Assembly: GCA_014379485.1 (NCBI GenBank)
Contig: JACMLS010001084.1
Span: 1-7,907, forward strand
DNA length: 7,907 bases
Reading direction: 5' to 3'
DNA from: Bacteroidia bacterium
Lineage (GTDB): Bacteria; Bacteroidota; Bacteroidia; B-17B0; Aurantibacillaceae
Shown here: positions 6,551-7,907 of the stretch, piece by piece
Position numbering within the stretch: position 1 is the first letter of the stretch
Layout: every line of letters begins with the position of its first letter
The notes under the pieces: model-generated
Databases searched by the model: none
What the model was told of the DNA's origin: nothing
The model's input: only the letters and a program-made list of their open reading frames with translations
Program-made: the position numbers and the translations under genes

Positions 6551-6847
6551 ATGAGCGAAACAGAAAAAAAAGGATTGTCCATTATGCAAAAGACAGGTAC
6601 TTTTTTACTTTGTCCTGCAATTATTTTTGGTTTGAGGTATGCGCCTCACGGTTGGCATTTAGGAGATACAAGAATAATAGGAGTTGCGGTTGCGGTTCCC
6701 CTACAGATCCTGATCTATCATCTTTTAAAAGCAAAACAGGAATTCAAAAAAAAAGACGAATTCAAACGCTGGACCGGAAATTCTTATGTTGTTACTGTAG
6801 CCTTAACAATTGTTATGGCTATACTAATTCCGGATTTTTGGGATTGA
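6551..6847 (+). CDS. Small membrane protein, unknown function, downstream of leuS
   Basis: The protein has 98 residues with a charged N-terminus (M-S-E-T-E-K-K-G) and three likely membrane segments, at about 14-30, 42-60 and 78-95. A strongly basic/charged loop at 60-73 (K-A-K-Q-E-F-K-K-K-D-E-F-K-R) separates segments 2 and 3, and the C-terminus is aromatic/acidic (D-F-W-D). A second Met at residue 12 is a possible alternative start, but the ATG at 6551 is used. It lies 23 nt after the leuS stop on the same strand, so it is probably co-transcribed with leuS. No family was recognised, and a functional link to aminoacylation is not implied by the sequence. Confidence 0.7.
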   Translation: MSETEKKGLSIMQKTGTFLLCPAIIFGLRYAPHGWHLGDTRIIGVAVAVPLQILIYHLLKAKQEFKKKDEFKRWTGNSYVVTVALTIVMAILIPDFWD

Positions 6848-6922
6848 ATTGAAACGAGAAATAATACTGAGGATATTTACCTTTGTTTTTAATTTGAGGA
6901 AGAAGTTGTTTTTCGCTTGGCC

Positions 6923-6985
6923 GTCCTGTCAGGGACGGAATGTTGGTAACCCACTAAACAAAAAGCAAGAGTCCTGTCAGGGACG
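6923..6985. repeat. Two exact copies of a 15-bp imperfect palindrome
   Basis: GTCCTGTCAGGGACG is found at 6923-6937 and again at 6971-6985, 48 bp apart. Both copies are followed by a similar A/T-rich tail (GAATGTTGGTA and AAATTGTAATTG). The unit folds as GTCC...GGAC with an imperfect centre. From memory, similar GTCCC/GGGAC units followed by GAA-T-TTGGTA are scattered between genes in Bacteroidota genomes; this is recollection, not a search result. Confidence 0.7.
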
Positions 6986-7020
6986 AAATTGTAATTGTAG
7001 CCGATCTTTTTTCCGATCGC

Positions 7021-7083
7021 GTCCTTACAGGACTTATTAGTAAAAGCATTTGTCTAATTACCGATCTTTAGTCACTACGTGAC
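7021..7083. repeat. Two further 13-bp perfect hairpins with TAC loops
   Basis: GTCCT-TAC-AGGAC is at 7021-7033 and GTCAC-TAC-GTGAC at 7071-7083. Each has a perfect 5-bp stem and the same TAC loop, and each is preceded by a CCGATCTTT-type sequence. They continue the roughly 50-bp spacing of the two upstream palindromes, which suggests diverged copies of one unit. Confidence 0.55.
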
Positions 7084-7178
7084 CATCAAGCGGTGTAGCA
7101 AAATTTAAAAATGGATTGCCCTGTAAATAGGTATTTCTACCTGTTTTCTTAATTTTAAACGGCGTAAACAAACTTTGT

Positions 7179-7230
7179 AACGATAAAAGTATTTCTATTT
7201 TAAAAATCCCTTTATCTTTAAACGATAAAA
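7179..7230. promoter_or_regulatory. AACGATAAAA direct repeat upstream of the secreted-protein gene
   Basis: The 10-mer AACGATAAAA occurs at 7179-7188 and 7221-7230, 42 bp apart or about four helical turns; the second copy ends 8 nt before the ATG. A weak Bacteroidota-like promoter could be TTTG at 7174-7177, then 18 bp, then TATTTTAA at 7196-7203. In such AT-rich DNA both may be chance. Confidence 0.25.
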
Positions 7231-7238
7231 TTTTATTT

Positions 7239-7892
7239 ATGAAAAAACATTTACTTTTGCTTTTTATTTTTCCGGCGCTCGTAACTTTTTCGCAAACAAA
7301 TTCCGGCTCGTCTACTACTTACGATGATTTTACGCGTTTTGATATTGGTTACGAGGGAAATGGTGGTATGGCGCATAATGGCTGGCAAACAAATGCTGTA
7401 GCCATTGAGTTCGAAAAATCTTTTAAGACCTCTCCTTTTTCAAGAAATTACAGAGCAAGTTTCGGTTTATCGCAAAAAGGAAATTTTTATATGCACATGC
7501 CGGTTGGCCCTATTGCAGGTTTGCTTGCAGCCATTGTGGTTGCCAAAAGCAGCAGCAGCAATTCATGCGGCGGTATAGGCTTAAGCGCATTACTTTTTAT
7601 TTTACCTGATGGATTTGGTTTTACTCCGTTGCAAACGGATAAAATGCACGTTGGTATTTACGCAAATTTCCTGGGTGTTGATTATTGTAATGATCCATAC
7701 ACCAATCCCAAAACCGGTGTAACCACAAACGGAACTTTTGATTATGCGCCCGATATTGGTGTAAGAACAAATATGTATTTCGGTAAAAAGTTTTTTGCTT
7801 TTGTACGTCTCTCAGGTAAATACTCTACAAGATTTGCTGGTTGGGGCGCACAGGGAACTGCAGGGGTTGGCTGGGATTTTGATAAAAATTAA
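7239..7892 (+). CDS. Secreted, probable outer-membrane beta-barrel-like protein, unknown function
   Basis: The protein has 217 residues. It begins with a clear signal peptide: M-K-K-H, a hydrophobic core L-L-L-L-F-I-F-P-A-L-V, then T-F-S-Q, with likely cleavage just before or near Gln19, as is common in Bacteroidota exported proteins. The mature part alternates short aromatic/Gly segments such as F-D-I-G-Y-E-G near 34-40, Y-R-A-S-F-G-L-S near 71-78, V-G-I-Y-A-N-F-L near 138-145, and F-A-F-V-R-L-S-G-K-Y near 187-196. It ends in G-V-G-W-D-F-D-K-N, consistent with a small outer-membrane barrel. A hydrophobic stretch near residues 92-104 (G-P-I-A-G-L-L-A-A-I-V-V-A) and a Ser-rich run (S-S-S-S-N-S-C-G-G) are unusual for a barrel. 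No family was recognised. It appears to be monocistronic within the window, with its own AT-rich upstream region. Confidence 0.75.
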   Translation: MKKHLLLLFIFPALVTFSQTNSGSSTTYDDFTRFDIGYEGNGGMAHNGWQTNAVAIEFEKSFKTSPFSRNYRASFGLSQKGNFYMHMPVGPIAGLLAAIVVAKSSSSNSCGGIGLSALLFILPDGFGFTPLQTDKMHVGIYANFLGVDYCNDPYTNPKTGVTTNGTFDYAPDIGVRTNMYFGKKFFAFVRLSGKYSTRFAGWGAQGTAGVGWDFDKN

Positions 7893-7907
7893 ATTGTTAT
7901 TTTGAAA

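Larger units (their letters stand above)
6848..7238. other. Intergenic region of 391 bp with a cluster of short palindromes
   Basis: No convincing gene is present. The only open frame of note, from a TTG at 6849 to 7040, runs through repeats and is not credible. The region holds GTC...GAC palindromes starting at 6923, 6971, 7021 and 7071, two copies of CCGATCTTT (7001-7009 and 7061-7069), and a hairpin AGGTA-TTTC-TACCT at 7129-7142 followed by a T-rich run, which could be a weak terminator for leuS and the small gene after it. The last 60 bp are very AT-rich and should contain the promoter of the next gene. Confidence 0.6.

Noticed and set aside
6849..7040. Open frame of 63 codons from a TTG start after the small membrane gene
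   Set aside because: It runs straight through the two 15-bp repeats and a third palindrome, starts at TTG, and gives a Cys/Arg-rich peptide with no recognisable features.
6923..7083. Possible CRISPR array
   Set aside because: Repeats are only 13-15 bp, only two are identical, and no cas gene is present. The regular spacing is reported as a finding instead.

Overview
The window reads as a chromosomal segment of an AT-rich member of the Bacteroidota. Evidence for this is the Bacteroidota-type LeuRS architecture, a secreted barrel-like protein with a signal peptide ending in F-S-Q, the absence of strong Shine-Dalgarno sequences before the genes, and dispersed GTCC...GGAC palindromes of a kind I associate with this phylum. 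The genus cannot be determined from the sequence.

Layout: (1) 1-570, the C-terminal part of a leucine-rich-repeat protein on the + strand, running off the left edge. (2) A three-gene minus-strand operon, transcribed from 3094 down to 593: an Lgt-like multipass membrane protein, a radical SAM enzyme resembling the MJ0619/tetraether lipid synthase (Tes) family that overlaps it by 8 nt, and a 105-residue three-helix membrane protein. (3) A 163-bp divergent intergenic region. (4) leuS (3258-6527) on the + strand, followed 23 nt later by a 98-residue membrane protein. (5) A 391-bp intergenic region holding a cluster of short palindromes at about 50-bp spacing. (6) A secreted, probably outer-membrane protein gene (7239-7892).

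The main discovery is inside leuS. The CDS is one open frame of 1089 codons, about 150 more than expected, because a 450-bp (150-codon) element lies in frame at the entry to the CP1 editing domain. The element has imperfect terminal inverted repeats, each containing a perfect GC-rich hairpin, and it encodes a complete-looking DUF559 (Vsr/PD-(D/E)XK-like) nuclease domain. The host enzyme keeps all its signature motifs and the reading frame stays open through both hairpins. This looks like a selfish, translatable insertion carried within an essential gene. A second, smaller low-complexity insertion made of a repeated 15-mer lies near the anticodon-binding domain.

The second system of interest is the Lgt-like/radical SAM pair. 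The membrane protein has the Lgt fold signatures but lacks the His and Asn positions of classical Lgt, and it is translationally coupled to a radical SAM enzyme of a family whose archaeal member joins lipid chains. This suggests a lipid- or lipoprotein-modifying module of unknown chemistry.
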